This document shows, in pieces, positions 25,118 to 37,359 of a stretch of DNA of 64,000 bases (positions within the stretch are counted from its first letter, which is position 1; each line of letters starts with the position of its first letter). The notes below the pieces were generated by a model. It was not told where the DNA came from, ran no database searches, and worked only from the letters and a program-made list of their open reading frames with translations. Position numbers and translations under genes: made by a program. Source of the DNA: Xanthobacteraceae bacterium (GTDB taxonomy: Bacteria; Pseudomonadota; Alphaproteobacteria; Rhizobiales; Xanthobacteraceae); NCBI GenBank assembly GCA_004297465.1, contig SCUB01000023.1:248001-312000 (forward strand), given 5' to 3'.

Positions 25118-25897
25118 ATGGTTGAATTCGCACTTCCCAAGAATTCGAAGATCACCGAGGGCAAGACCTGGCCCAAGCCCGAGGGCGCGGCCAACGTGCG
25201 TGAATTCAAGGTCTATCGCTGGAACCCGGACGACGGCAAGAATCCGCACATCGACACCTACTACGTCGATCTCGGCGATTGCGGTCCGATGGTGCTCGAC
25301 GGCCTCATCTGGATCAAGAACACCATCGATCCGACGCTCACCTTCCGCCGCTCCTGCCGCGAGGGCGTGTGCGGCTCCTGCGCCATGAACATCGACGGCC
25401 AGAACACGCTGGCCTGCACCAAGTCGATGGACGAGGTGAAGGGCGCGGTGAAGGTCAACCCGCTGCCGCATCAGGAAGTGGTCAAGGACCTGATCCCCGA
25501 CCTCAATAATTTCTACGCGCAGTACGCCTCGATCGAGCCGTGGCTGCAGACCACCACGGCGACGCCGCAGAAGGAATGGCGCCAGAGCAAGGAGGACCGC
25601 GAGAAGCTCGACGGCCTCTACGAGTGCATCCTGTGCGCCTGCTGCTCGACCTCGTGCCCGAGCTACTGGTGGAACCCGGACCGCTATCTCGGCCCGGCGG
25701 CGCTGTTGCAGGCCAACCGCTGGATCAAGGACAGCCGCGACGAAGCCACCGGCGCGCGCCTCGACAATGTCGAGGATCCATTCCGGCTCTACCGCTGCCA
25801 CACCATCATGAACTGCGCCAACGCCTGCCCCAAGGGCCTCAATCCGGCGGAAGCCATCGCCGAGATCAAGATGATGCTGGTCGAGCGCCAGGTGTAA
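25118..25897 (+). CDS. sdhB: Succinate dehydrogenase iron-sulfur subunit
   Basis: Carries electrons from FAD to the membrane quinone through three Fe-S centres. The 259-residue protein shows the [2Fe-2S] cysteines in [17 protein letters not shown], the [4Fe-4S] cluster motif [16 protein letters not shown] (about 171-186) and the [3Fe-4S] region [17 protein letters not shown] (about 228-244). It is 71 bp downstream of sdhA and is closed by a strong terminator, so sdhCDAB forms one unit. Confidence 0.97.
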   Translation: MVEFALPKNSKITEGKTWPKPEGAANVREFKVYRWNPDDGKNPHIDTYYVDLGDCGPMVLDGLIWIKNTIDPTLTFRRSCREGVCGSCAMNIDGQNTLACTKSMDEVKGAVKVNPLPHQEVVKDLIPDLNNFYAQYASIEPWLQTTTATPQKEWRQSKEDREKLDGLYECILCACCSTSCPSYWWNPDRYLGPAALLQANRWIKDSRDEATGARLDNVEDPFRLYRCHTIMNCANACPKGLNPAEAIAEIKMMLVERQV

Positions 25898-25928
25898 GGC
25901 GCGCCTTGCGTCGATCGCGCCGCAAACG

Positions 25929-25957
25929 AAAAGCCCCGCGCGAGCGGGGCTTTTTTT
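25929..25957 (+). terminator. Terminator of the sdhCDAB operon
   Basis: AAAGCCCCGC pairs with GCGGGGCTTT around GCGA, followed by seven T on the plus strand, 32 bp after the sdhB stop. A strong, canonical rho-independent terminator. Confidence 0.9.
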
Positions 25958-25976
25958 GACCTCGCCCTTCCTTGCC

Positions 25977-26053
25977 CATCATGTCCGGGCTTGACCCGGG
26001 CATGACGCGACTTGGAAAGAAGATGGATGGCCGGGTCAGGCCCGGCCATGACG
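25977..26053. repeat. Palindromic mosaic repeat (RIME-like), copy 1
   Basis: Two hairpin units back to back: GTCCGGGCTTGACCCGGGC (about 25983-26001) and GGCCGGGTCAGGCCCGGCC (about 26029-26047). The whole is bounded by CATG/ATGACG-type ends. The same two-unit plan recurs at 37.2, 52.1 and 59.4-59.7 kb. It resembles rhizobial intergenic mosaic elements and fills the space between sdhB and argG. Confidence 0.8.
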
Positions 26054-26078
26054 CCGGGCGAATGGTACCGACAACGCC

Positions 26079-27311
<1,233 letters not shown>

Positions 27312-27423
27312 GGGAAGAAACCTGCTGGAAAGTTTGGAAAAAGGGCGGGACCGGGGGAGGGCGCGCTCCCGAAATCCGGCGCGACTATAGGCGGAACCGG
27401 GCCTCGCGCAAGCCGTCCGGGGG

Positions 27424-28176
27424 CTAGCTTGCGGCGCCGCCGGGCGGGCGGCGCGACAGGCGGCGGGCCAGCCGTTCCAGCGCCGCCTCGACGCCGGCGT
27501 CGGTGAGCCGCGTGCGCGGCCAGCGATAGATCAAGCCGTGCGCCAGCCAGACCACGACGAACGCCACCACGCCGGCCGCGATCACGTCGCTGAGGAAATG
27601 TCCGCCGAACGCCATGCGCAACAGGCCGATGCCAAATCCGAACAGGCTCGCCGCCGCGTAGGCCGCGGGCCGCCATGGCGGCGGCGTCAGCGCGGCCAGC
27701 GCATAGGTCGAGAACGCGGCGCTGGCCTCGCCGGAGAAGAACGAGCAGTTCTCCGGGCAGGCGCCGCGCCGGTCCCACCACGCCACGAACGGCAGCTCGC
27801 CGTGGAACTCGACGACGTCGGTCGGGCGCGGCCGGCCCCAGTGGTTCTTGAATACCAGGTTGGACAGCACGCCCGGCACCACGATGACCGTTGCCAGCAC
27901 CAGCACGGCGGCGCGCGCCGGCATCAGCATGCGCCGATTGGGCCGCAACAGCTTGAGGATGAGCGCCAGCGCCGCGGCAATCGCCAGCGCCCAGATCGCG
28001 GCCATGGCGCCGTGGCGCACCAGCGGCGTCCAGCCGGCGTTGGTCGCGGGAAAGCGCGCCGCTTCCGACGCATAGAACAGGCCGGCGATCTTCAGATCAA
28101 GCGCGGGATAAAGCCCGAGCAGCAAGCCGAACAAAGCCGCGCAGGTAAGCGCGATCGTGAGCCCGAGGCGGTTCAT
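27424..28176 (-). CDS. PAP2-superfamily membrane phosphatase (LpxE-like)
   Basis: A 250-residue inner membrane protein with about six hydrophobic segments and the three phosphatase motifs facing the periplasm: KNHWGRPRP (C1), [12 protein letters not shown] (C2) and [12 protein letters not shown] (C3). The usual histidine of motif C2 (SGH) is glutamate here, as I recall for rhizobial relatives of the lipid A phosphatases LpxE/LpxF, so a lipid phosphate substrate is plausible. A hydrophilic arginine-rich tail follows the last helix. It lies 112 bp upstream of argG on the same strand and could be transcribed with it. Confidence 0.85.
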   Translation of the reverse strand: MNRLGLTIALTCAALFGLLLGLYPALDLKIAGLFYASEAARFPATNAGWTPLVRHGAMAAIWALAIAAALALILKLLRPNRRMLMPARAAVLVLATVIVVPGVLSNLVFKNHWGRPRPTDVVEFHGELPFVAWWDRRGACPENCSFFSGEASAAFSTYALAALTPPPWRPAAYAAASLFGFGIGLLRMAFGGHFLSDVIAAGVVAFVVVWLAHGLIYRWPRTRLTDAGVEAALERLARRLSRRPPGGAAS

Positions 28177-28328
28177 GCGGGCCGGTCTAGCCGAAGGCCG
28201 CGGCGATGGAAAGAGCGGGCGGCGTTCGCCCCGCGCGCGGGGCCTTGAAAACCTGTTCCCGTTTTTCCGCGTCCTGTTCTAGCATGAAGCCTCTCGCTGC
28301 TTTGCGACCGCCATCAGGACAGGTTTCC

Positions 28329-28940
28329 ATGACCGCCCCCCGCCTCGATTTCTGGTACGACTTCTCTTCCACCTACTCCTATCTCGCCTCGGCGCGCATC
28401 GAGGAGATCGCCGACGACGCCGGCGTCGCGGTGCGCTGGCGGCCGTTCCTGCTCGGCCCGGTCTTCAAGGCCCAGGGCATGGAGACGTCACCGTTCAACC
28501 TGTTCCCGGTCAAGGGCGCCTACATGTGGCGCGACGTGGCGCGCCAGGCCGCCGATCTCGGCATTCCGTTCCGGCAGCCGACACAGTTTCCGCAGAACAG
28601 CGTGCTGCCGGCGCGCATCGCCATGCTCGGCTTTCAGGACGGCTGGGGCGAGAAATTCACCCACGCGGTCTACCATGCCGCCTTCGCCGACGACCGTCCG
28701 ATGGCCGACGCGGGCGTCATGCGCGACGTGCTGAGCGGGCTCGGCCTCAACGCCGACGAGGTTCTCGCCCGCGCGCAGAGCGATGAGGCCAAGGCCGCGC
28801 TGCGGCAACAGACCGAGGAGGCGCAAGGGCTCGGCATCTTCGGCGCGCCGACCTTCACGACCAGCGGCGGCGAACTGTTCTGGGGCAACGACCGCCTGCC
28901 GCAGGCGATCCGCTGGGCGCAGCGCCACGCCGCGGCGTGA
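28329..28940 (+). CDS. 2-hydroxychromene-2-carboxylate isomerase / DsbA-family oxidoreductase
   Basis: A 203-residue cytoplasmic thioredoxin-fold protein with a DsbA-like helical insertion. The N-terminal LDFWYDFSSTYSYLASARIEE has serine in place of the thiol pair, as in the glutathione-dependent HCCA isomerase / kappa-GST group. The C terminus LGIFGAPTFTTSGGELFWGNDRL is the conserved cis-proline region. HCCA isomerases act in naphthalene breakdown, but no such pathway is nearby, so the substrate is open. The ATG at 28329 gives the normal N terminus; the earlier in-frame start overlaps the divergent promoter region. Confidence 0.88.
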   Translation: MTAPRLDFWYDFSSTYSYLASARIEEIADDAGVAVRWRPFLLGPVFKAQGMETSPFNLFPVKGAYMWRDVARQAADLGIPFRQPTQFPQNSVLPARIAMLGFQDGWGEKFTHAVYHAAFADDRPMADAGVMRDVLSGLGLNADEVLARAQSDEAKAALRQQTEEAQGLGIFGAPTFTTSGGELFWGNDRLPQAIRWAQRHAAA

Positions 28941-28946
28941 GGCGCG

Positions 28947-29420
28947 TTACGATGCCGCGGGCGGCAATGGCGGCGGCGTGGCGGGCTTCTCGCGCCAGGC
29001 GCCCGAGCGGCGGCCGGCGATCAGCCAGTACACCGCGCCGCCGATAATGCCGGCCCCGATCATGATCTCGAGTTCGCGGCGCGAGAAGCTGTCGATGGCG
29101 AGCGCCGCCGGATCGAAGCCGCCGAGGCCGGCGATGACGGCAACGCCGGTCAGCGCGCCGGCCGCGGCATAGAAGGTCAGGGCCCGGATGCTGAACGTCT
29201 CGGCGAGCGCGATCACGGCGAGCGCCGGCATCAGCGCGAAGCCGCTGACGAACACGAAGCCGATGGTGGCGGCGACGCCGATCCAGTCGCCTTCCATCGG
29301 CCCGAGCTGCAGATCGCTCCACTGCGGATAGAGCGCCGCCAGCACGACGACGAGGCTCGCCGCAAAGCTAGCCGCGATGAAGCCAGCGAGAACGACGAAC
29401 ATGCGGCCGATCAGCGCCAT
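28947..29420 (-). CDS. Four-helix membrane protein, unknown function
   Basis: A 157-residue integral membrane protein with four predicted helices: about 6-30 (MFVVLAGFIAASFAASLVVV), 46-70, 77-100 and 118-137. The C-terminal tail is hydrophilic and proline-rich. No motif suggests a function. It lies 18 bp after rlmN on the same strand, so the two are probably co-transcribed; it converges with the DsbA-fold gene. Confidence 0.75.
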   Translation of the reverse strand: MALIGRMFVVLAGFIAASFAASLVVVLAALYPQWSDLQLGPMEGDWIGVAATIGFVFVSGFALMPALAVIALAETFSIRALTFYAAAGALTGVAVIAGLGGFDPAALAIDSFSRRELEIMIGAGIIGGAVYWLIAGRRSGAWREKPATPPPLPPAAS

Positions 29421-29438
29421 CGTTCGATCCGCTCCGGC

Positions 29439-30644
29439 TCAGTCCGTCATCGCCATGGCGCGCAGCGCGTCGCGCTCGCGCGCCGACAGCTTCTCGGTCT
29501 CGGACTTGAGCTGGCCGCAGGCGGCGAGGATGTCGCGGCCGCGCGGCGTGCGCACTGGCGACGAATAGCCGGCGTTGAAGACGTAGTCGGAGAATGTCTC
29601 GATCTGGTTCCAGTCCGAGCATTCATAGGCCGTGCCCGGCCACGGATTGAACGGAATGAGGTTGATCTTGGCCGGGATGCCCTTGAGCAGGCGCACCAGC
29701 GCGCGCGCGTCGGCCAGCGAATCGTTGATGCCCTTGAGCATGACGTATTCGAAGGTGATGCGCCGCGCGTTCGACAGGCCCGGATAGTCCCGGCAGGCGG
29801 CCATCAGCTCGGCGATCGGATATTTGCGGTTGAGCGGCACCAGCTGGTCGCGCAACTCGTCGGTGACCGCGTGCAGCGACACCGCCAGCATGACGCCGAT
29901 CTCCTCGCCGGCGCGCACGATGTTGGGCACCACGCCGGAGGTCGAGAGTGTGATGCGGCGGCGCGAGATGCCGATGCCCTCGTTGTCGGAGACGACATGC
30001 AGCGCGTTGCGCACCGCGTCGAAATTATAGAGCGGCTCGCCCATGCCCATCATGACGACGTTGGTGACGAGGCGGCCGCCGTTCGCGGTGTCGCGATCGG
30101 CCCAGTCGCCGAGCCGGTCGCGCGCGATCATGATCTGGCCGACGATCTCGCCGGCGGTCAGGTTGCGCACCCAGCGCTGCGTGCCGGTATGGCAGAACGC
30201 GCAATTGAGGGTGCAGCCGACCTGGCTCGACACGCACAGCGTGCCGCGGTCGGTCTCGGGGATGTAGACGCACTCGACCTCGTGAGCGCGGCCGGCGATG
30301 CCTTCGCCCGGCAGCCGTAATAGCCACTTGCGGGTGCCGTCGGTGGAGATCTGTTCCGCCACCACCTCGGGCCGATGAAGCGTGAAATGGCGCGCCAGTT
30401 CCGCGCGCATGTCCTTCGACACGTTGCTCATGGCCTCGAAATCGCGCGCGCCGCGCACATAGAGCCAGTGCCAGAGCTGCTGCGCCCGCATCCGGCGCTG
30501 CGCCGGCGCGACGCCGATGCCGCCGAGCAGCTCCATCAGTTCGGCCCGCGACAGCCCGACCAGCGAGGGCATCGCCGGCGGCACGTAGGTCTCGAGCGGC
30601 GTCTTCTCGACGCCGGCCGCGGCCGTCTGGGCGGTGCTGCTCAT
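29439..30644 (-). CDS. rlmN: Dual-specificity 23S rRNA/tRNA adenine-C2 methyltransferase RlmN
   Basis: Radical-SAM enzyme that methylates C2 of A2503 in 23S rRNA and A37 of some tRNAs. The 401-residue protein has the CxxxCxxC cluster motif as [13 protein letters not shown], the [12 protein letters not shown] segment, [20 protein letters not shown] by position, and the C-terminal AACGQL cysteine that accepts the methyl group. Length is normal. It is followed by a small membrane protein gene and preceded, with only 10 bp between, by the IalB-family gene on the same strand. Confidence 0.96.
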   Translation of the reverse strand: MSSTAQTAAAGVEKTPLETYVPPAMPSLVGLSRAELMELLGGIGVAPAQRRMRAQQLWHWLYVRGARDFEAMSNVSKDMRAELARHFTLHRPEVVAEQISTDGTRKWLLRLPGEGIAGRAHEVECVYIPETDRGTLCVSSQVGCTLNCAFCHTGTQRWVRNLTAGEIVGQIMIARDRLGDWADRDTANGGRLVTNVVMMGMGEPLYNFDAVRNALHVVSDNEGIGISRRRITLSTSGVVPNIVRAGEEIGVMLAVSLHAVTDELRDQLVPLNRKYPIAELMAACRDYPGLSNARRITFEYVMLKGINDSLADARALVRLLKGIPAKINLIPFNPWPGTAYECSDWNQIETFSDYVFNAGYSSPVRTPRGRDILAACGQLKSETEKLSARERDALRAMAMTD

Positions 30645-30654
30645 CGCAAAACTT

Positions 30655-31299
30655 TCAACGGCAATCCTGCGCCAGGCGGTCGAGCGCCTGGGCGAGACCC
30701 TTCATCGAAAACGTGTCGGTGGTCTCGGTGCCCCTCGACGACTGGCCCTTGATCACGGCGTCGGTGCCCTTGCGCATGGCCTCGACCATGCGGGTCTCCT
30801 CGGCGGCGTTCTTGATCCAGGCGCCGTCGCCCTGGGTATAGAGCGCAAAGCGCGTGCCGGCGACCTCGAGCGAGGCCTCGAAGCCGGGCTTGAACGGGTA
30901 GCCGATCATCACCGAGACCTCGTCCCTGACCTTCTCGGCCGGGCGCGTGGAAATGAAGGCATAGGACGGATCGCGCGGGCGATTGGCCGGATTGGTCCTG
31001 GCCGAGGTCGGCTTGGCGAGCGCAAAGCACACCTTGCGGCCATTGGGCGAGGCGGTATAGGCGCCCCAGCTGCCGTACTGGGCGATCAGGGTCGGCTGCG
31101 CGCCGCCGGCCGCTGCCACCGCCGCCGGCTTGGCCGGCGCCCCCCTGGGCTTGGCGGCGGGTTTGGCCGATTGCTTGGCCGGTTGCTTGGCCGATTCCCT
31201 GGGTTTGGCGGTCTGGGCGCTGGCGGCGCCGATGCCGAGTACCCACGCCGCCGCGACAGCGGTGGCAAATACCGTCAGAGGGCGAAACATCGGGGTCAT
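30655..31299 (-). CDS. Invasion-associated locus B (IalB) family protein
   Basis: A 214-residue exported protein: signal peptide ([20 protein letters not shown]), then a lysine/alanine/proline-rich linker (about 30-65). The IalB domain covers the C-terminal half, with [20 protein letters not shown] (about 72-91) and the C-terminal cysteine in LAQDCR likely paired with the one in KVCFAL. The name comes from Bartonella; free-living rhizobia carry many copies with no invasion role shown, and an envelope function is all that can be said. Start MTPMFRPL at 31299 is preferred over an ATG 11 codons upstream. It precedes rlmN by 10 bp. Confidence 0.85.
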   Translation of the reverse strand: MTPMFRPLTVFATAVAAAWVLGIGAASAQTAKPRESAKQPAKQSAKPAAKPRGAPAKPAAVAAAGGAQPTLIAQYGSWGAYTASPNGRKVCFALAKPTSARTNPANRPRDPSYAFISTRPAEKVRDEVSVMIGYPFKPGFEASLEVAGTRFALYTQGDGAWIKNAAEETRMVEAMRKGTDAVIKGQSSRGTETTDTFSMKGLAQALDRLAQDCR

Positions 31300-31467
31300 G
31301 CGTGCCTGGGTCCGTCGAAAGGTTGTGCGCAATGGCTTGGTCGCCGGGCCGTCAGGCCCATTAGCAACGCAGCCTATCCGCTTCCGTCTGTAAGGATGAC
31401 GGAATAATGGCGAAAATCCGTTATGGAAAGCTGATTATGGACCCCGGCAGGCTTCCCGCAAGCCGGT

Positions 31468-31878
31468 TCAGGCCCCCGCCTCGTCGAGCCCGCGCCGCAG
31501 CGCGGCGCGCGCGGCCTCGCGGTGCTCTGGCAGGATGTGGCTGGCAACGAGCCGGATCGCGGTGGCCAGCACCGCCGCGTCGTCGGTGTAGCCGATCAGC
31601 GGCATGAAGTCCGGCACGGCATCGAACGGCAGGATGAAATAGGCCAGCGCGCCGGCCAGCATGATCTGCACCTGGCGCGGCGTCTGGCGATCGAAGGCGC
31701 AGTAATAGGCGGCCAGCAGGTCCTCGAACGGCAGCCGCGCGGCAAGGCCCTTGAGCTTGCGCCACAGATTGCGCCGCATGCGCGCGCCCCCGCGCGCCGG
31801 GTCGCGCTCCAGGTCACATTCGGTATCACGTTCGGTGTCGCGTTCGGTCCCGAGGTCAGCGGTGCGATCGATGGCCAT
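31468..31878 (-). CDS. YkvA/DUF1232 family protein
   Basis: A 136-residue protein with the DUF1232 core, a membrane-associated helix with the signature AYFILPFDAVPDFMPLIGYTDDAAV by position about residues 79-103. The N-terminal region contains a degenerate repeat rich in R-D-T-E units (about 9-25) that is probably disordered. Function of the family is unknown. The start used is MAIDRTADLG at 31878; the core could also be translated from MRRNLWRK. A pterin-dehydratase gene is 78 bp upstream on the same strand. Confidence 0.82.
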   Translation of the reverse strand: MAIDRTADLGTERDTERDTECDLERDPARGGARMRRNLWRKLKGLAARLPFEDLLAAYYCAFDRQTPRQVQIMLAGALAYFILPFDAVPDFMPLIGYTDDAAVLATAIRLVASHILPEHREAARAALRRGLDEAGA

Positions 31879-31956
31879 GGATCCTCCACCAGCCGATATG
31901 GCCGCCGGCCTCCAGTTGGGGATGCCGGAGCCTGATCGCAAGATGACGGCAAAACC

Positions 31957-32250
31957 TCAGCCGCCGGCCAGCCGGTTCATGGCGGCGGCGAGCGCGATGT
32001 CGCGCTCGGTCACGCCGCCGGCCTCATGGGTCGACAGCGTCACCTCGACCCGGCGGTAGACGTTGAACCATTCGGGGTGGTGGTCGTTCTTCTCCGCCAC
32101 CAGCGCGGCGCGCGTCATGAAGCCGAACGCCTCGTTGAAATCCCCGAAGGTGAAGGTGCGGGCGATCGCCGCGCCGTCGCGCGCCTCGCGCCAGCCGGAG
32201 AGCGTGGCAAGCGCCGCCGCGCGCGCCTCCGCGGAAAGCTTCTCGACCAT
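31957..32250 (-). CDS. 4a-hydroxytetrahydrobiopterin dehydratase (PCD/DCoH family)
   Basis: A 97-residue enzyme that recycles 4a-carbinolamine-tetrahydropterin after aromatic amino acid hydroxylation. The diagnostic motif is present: [23 protein letters not shown] in the middle (about 52-74), with the paired histidines and tryptophan, preceded by [14 protein letters not shown]. No phenylalanine hydroxylase is adjacent. The protein may also act on other pterins (molybdopterin-related or folate). It lies divergent from the site-2 protease gene, upstream of the YkvA gene. Confidence 0.92.
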   Translation of the reverse strand: MVEKLSAEARAAALATLSGWREARDGAAIARTFTFGDFNEAFGFMTRAALVAEKNDHHPEWFNVYRRVEVTLSTHEAGGVTERDIALAAAMNRLAGG

Positions 32251-32361
32251 GACCGGCCTCCATATTTTCCCCGGCGCCCGGGACCTCGCGGAACGCGCGC
32301 CGAGTTCCTATCTGATACCATGAATCGACGTCCGCATGGCCGGACGAACCAAGGAGCCATC

Positions 32362-33489
32362 ATGACCTGGTCGCTGAAAATCGGCACCGTCGCCGGCACG
32401 GCGGTGCGCGTGCATGTGACGTTCCTGCTGTTCCTGGCCTGGATCTTCGCCGCCAGCTACGCCACCGGCGGCGCGACGGCGGCCTGGAACGGGCTCGTCT
32501 TCATGGTGCTGCTGTTCGCCTGCGTGCTGCTGCATGAATTCGGCCACATTTTCACCGCTCGCGCCTTCGGCGTGACGACGCCGGATGTCACCCTGCTGCC
32601 GATTGGCGGCGTGGCGCGGCTCGACCGCATCCCCGAGCAGCCGCGCGAGGAACTCCTCATCGCCATCGCCGGCCCGCTGGTGAACGTGGCGATCGCCATC
32701 GCCCTTATCGCCGTCGCCGGCGCCAGGTTCGATCCCGGTCCGCTCGCCAGCGTCGACGATGCCCGGATTCCGCTGGTCGACAAGCTCGCCGTGGTCAACC
32801 TGTTCCTGGCGCTGTTCAACATGATCCCCGCCTTTCCCATGGATGGTGGACGGGTGCTGCGCGCTGCGCTGGCGGCGCGGCTCGGTTTCACGCGCGCCAC
32901 CGGCATCGCCGCGGCGATCGGCCAGGGCGTGGCGTTCCTGCTCGGCTTCCTCGGGCTGCTGTTCAACCCGATGCTGATCTTCATCGCCATCTTCGTCTAT
33001 CTGGCCGCCGCCTCCGAGGCCCACATGGTGTCGCTGCGCACGGTGGCGCGCGGCATGCCGGCGAGCGCCGCCACCATCACGCAATTCGCGACGCTGGCTC
33101 CCGGCGATCACATCGAGAATGCCGCCGACCTGATGCTGCACACCAGCCAGGGCGAGTTTCCGGTGGTCGACGGCCTCGGCCGCCTCATGGGCGTCGTCAG
33201 CCGCGCCGACGTCCTGCGCACGCTCCGGCGCTCCGGCGCGGACACCGCGGTCGAAGCGGCGATGACCGCCGACGTGCCCACCATCGACCGCCGGCGCTGC
33301 CTCGACGACGCGCTGCGGCTGATGCAGGCGGGCACGGCTTCCGCCGTCGCCGTGACGACCGAGGGCGGCCGCCTCTATGGGCTGATCACGCCGGAGACGG
33401 TGGCGGCACTGATGACGCTGCAGGAAGCGCGCCGCCCCGAGTCCGGGTCTGCCGTGGGCGACATATTTTCGGCCAATTCCCCCCGCTGA
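32362..33489 (+). CDS. Site-2 protease (M50 family) with two CBS domains
   Basis: A 375-residue membrane metalloprotease. The N-terminal part has about six transmembrane helices, with the zinc motif LLHEFGHIFTARAFG (HEFGH, about residues 57-61) in helix 2 and the third ligand region NMIPAFPMDGGRVLRAAL (about 153-170, DGG). Two CBS motifs follow (about 235-290 and 298-350), e.g. EFPVVDGLGRLMGVVSRADV. CBS domains suggest adenine-nucleotide control, as in Rip3/SpoIVFB-like peptidases; the substrate is unknown. An AAGGAG ribosome-binding site lies 5 bp before the ATG at 32362. The upstream in-frame extension overlaps the pterin-dehydratase gene on the other strand and is not used. Confidence 0.9.
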   Translation: MTWSLKIGTVAGTAVRVHVTFLLFLAWIFAASYATGGATAAWNGLVFMVLLFACVLLHEFGHIFTARAFGVTTPDVTLLPIGGVARLDRIPEQPREELLIAIAGPLVNVAIAIALIAVAGARFDPGPLASVDDARIPLVDKLAVVNLFLALFNMIPAFPMDGGRVLRAALAARLGFTRATGIAAAIGQGVAFLLGFLGLLFNPMLIFIAIFVYLAAASEAHMVSLRTVARGMPASAATITQFATLAPGDHIENAADLMLHTSQGEFPVVDGLGRLMGVVSRADVLRTLRRSGADTAVEAAMTADVPTIDRRRCLDDALRLMQAGTASAVAVTTEGGRLYGLITPETVAALMTLQEARRPESGSAVGDIFSANSPR

Positions 33490-33590
33490 CAATATCCGGC
33501 TCGCGGATTTGGGATTCGGACGGGGCGTCATTCAGCGGGGCGCCGTTCCCGTGGGCGATGTGATAGAGTGCGGACGCAAAACAAGATCGG

Positions 33591-35036
33591 GTGACCGGAT
33601 TGGACAGCAGCTTTTCGCGGTCGGGCTTTGAAGCAACACACCCGCGCAGGGTCGGTCGTTCGACCGTGCTGATTGGCGTCGCCGTCGTGCTGGCGGCGCT
33701 GTTTGCCATCATCGGCGGGGCGTATTTCGTGCTGCGGCCGGTCAGCCTGCGCATCGCGGTCGGCCCGCCCGGCAGCGACGATCTCAAGGTCATCCAGTCG
33801 ATCGCTCAGGCCCTGGGGCGCGAGCGCGGCAACGTCCGTCTGCGCACCGTCGTCACCGATGGCGCCGTGGCCAGCGCCGCCGCGCTGGATGCCGGCACCG
33901 CGGACCTTGCAGTGGTGCGCGGCGATCTTAGCATCCCCAAGAATGCCCAGGCCGTCGCCGTGTTGCGCAAGAATGTCGTGGTGCTGTGGGCGCCGCTGCC
34001 GGCCGCGCCGGCCAAGGGCAAGCCGCGCCCCGCCGCCATCAAGAAGATCGCCGATCTCGCCGGCCGCAGGGTCGGCGTCGTCGGCCGCACCCAGGCCAAC
34101 GTCAACATGCTGCGCGTGATCCTGGCCCAGTACGGCGTTCCCGCCGACAAGGTCGAGATCCTGCAGTTCGGCACGTCCGAGGTGGCCGAGGCCGCCCGCC
34201 TGCAGAAGGTCGATGCGTTCCTTGCCGTCGGGCCGATGAACAGCCAGATCACCGCGGACGCCATCGCGGCATCGAGCCGCAACGGGCCGCCGCGGTTCCT
34301 CGAGATCGACGCCAACGAGGCGATCACGCAGCGCTATCCGCATTACGAGACCAGCGAGATCACCGCCGGCGCCTTCGGCAGCGCTCCGGCGCGGCCCGAC
34401 GACGCGGTCAAGACCATCAGCGTCGCCCATCACCTGGTGGCGCGCGCTTCGCTGTCGGACTCGGTGGTGTCGTCGTTTACCCGCGCGCTGTTCACGATCC
34501 GCCAGACCATCGCCAACGAGCTGCCGCAGGTCAGCAAGATCGAGACGCCGGATACCGACAAGGACGCCGTCATTCCGGCCCATCCCGGCGCGGCCGCCTA
34601 TGTCGACGGCGAGGAGAAGTCGTTCGCCGAACGTTACAGCGACCTCATGTACCTGGCGCTGATCGTCGTCTCCGGCATCGGCTCGGCGACCGCCTGGTTC
34701 GCGAGCTATCTGCGCAAGGAAAACCGCGCCAATCCGTCGGGTCTGCGCGAGCGGCTGCTGGATATCCTGGCTCAGGCCCGCATCGCCGAATCCACGGAAG
34801 AACTCGACACCCTGCAAATCGAAACCGACGGTCTCTTGCGTCACATCCTGCACGGCTATGAAGTCGGCGCGATCGAGGACGCCGCGCTCACCGTTTACAG
34901 CCTCGTGCTGCAGCAGGCGCTGGCGGCGATCGCCGACCGCCGCGCCGTGCTCGCGTTCGAACCGCCGCGCCAGCGCGCGACCGTCGCGGTGCTGGCGCCG
35001 CCCGCCGCGTCCGCCGGCCAGTCCGGGGCGGCCTGA
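33591..35036 (+). CDS. Membrane-anchored TAXI-family TRAP solute receptor
   Basis: A 481-residue protein with an N-terminal transmembrane segment (about 24-48, STVLIGVAVVLAALFAIIGG) and a TAXI/NMT1-like periplasmic ligand-binding domain (about 52-340, SLRIAVGPPGSDDLKVIQSI and AGRRVGVVGRTQANVNMLRV). A second transmembrane segment (about 352-372, LMYLALIVVSGIGSATAWFA) and a roughly 110-residue cytoplasmic tail rich in charged helices follow. Canonical TAXI receptors are soluble and pair with TRAP permeases; none is nearby, so transport is doubtful and sensing is possible. The first codon is GTG at 33591; TTG three codons on is an alternative. typA follows after 278 bp. Confidence 0.83.
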   Translation: MTGLDSSFSRSGFEATHPRRVGRSTVLIGVAVVLAALFAIIGGAYFVLRPVSLRIAVGPPGSDDLKVIQSIAQALGRERGNVRLRTVVTDGAVASAAALDAGTADLAVVRGDLSIPKNAQAVAVLRKNVVVLWAPLPAAPAKGKPRPAAIKKIADLAGRRVGVVGRTQANVNMLRVILAQYGVPADKVEILQFGTSEVAEAARLQKVDAFLAVGPMNSQITADAIAASSRNGPPRFLEIDANEAITQRYPHYETSEITAGAFGSAPARPDDAVKTISVAHHLVARASLSDSVVSSFTRALFTIRQTIANELPQVSKIETPDTDKDAVIPAHPGAAAYVDGEEKSFAERYSDLMYLALIVVSGIGSATAWFASYLRKENRANPSGLRERLLDILAQARIAESTEELDTLQIETDGLLRHILHGYEVGAIEDAALTVYSLVLQQALAAIADRRAVLAFEPPRQRATVAVLAPPAASAGQSGAA

Positions 35037-35314
35037 AAACCCCCACAAGGCAGCGTTTTTCGCGCAACAAGGCATTGTCCGGGGCCGATTTCCGACTATA
35101 TTGCGCCGCAAATCCACAGGGTATGCCCGGTTCCATTCGCGCACTGGCTGCGGCGAAGCGGACTCCAGTTTGCCGAAGAAGCGCGCGCGAATTCAGTGTC
35201 TTAGCGCGCTAGTCGAGGCAAGGCCGGATCCCCTTTCCGCAAGTTCGGCGAGAACGAGCCGGGCATACGGTTTTTAGAGCAAAGCGCCGCATAGGGCGGC
35301 CGGATCGGCAAGTC

Positions 35315-37144
<1,830 letters not shown>

Positions 37145-37158
37145 GGCTTCCCGTCCTT

Positions 37159-37236
37159 CGTCATTGCCGGGCTCGACCCGGCAATCCAGCTTTTCTTTCG
37201 AAGGATGGATGCCCGGATCAGGTCCGGGCATGACGA
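37159..37236. repeat. Palindromic mosaic repeat (RIME-like), copy 2
   Basis: Starts CGTCATTGCCGGGCTCGACC and ends GGTCCGGGCATGACGA, with two internal hairpins: TTGCCGGGCTCGACCCGGCAA (by position 37163-37183) and GCCCGGATCAGGTCCGGGC (37211-37229). They are joined by an A/T-rich linker with TTTTCTTTCGAAGGATGGA. It lies 15 bp downstream of the typA stop and may act in termination or mRNA stability. Confidence 0.82.
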
Positions 37237-37292
37237 TAGAGCGGGCGTCGACGCCAGCGCCTGACCCTTCCCTTCGGCTGCCCTTTCCCTTG

Positions 37293-37359
37293 GTCATTGC
37301 CGGGCAACCGGGTCTCGCCCACGATGAGCCCGGTTGTAAACCTGACCCGGCAATCCAGC
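37293..37359. repeat. Mosaic repeat with nested hairpin, copy 3
   Basis: GTCATTGCCGGGC at the left and CCCGGCAATCCAGC at the right form the usual outer unit. A second inverted pair (CAACCGGG near 37305 and CCCGGTTG near 37329) lies inside, so this copy could fold as one long two-tier stem. It looks like a derivative of the copy 57 bp upstream. Confidence 0.7.
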
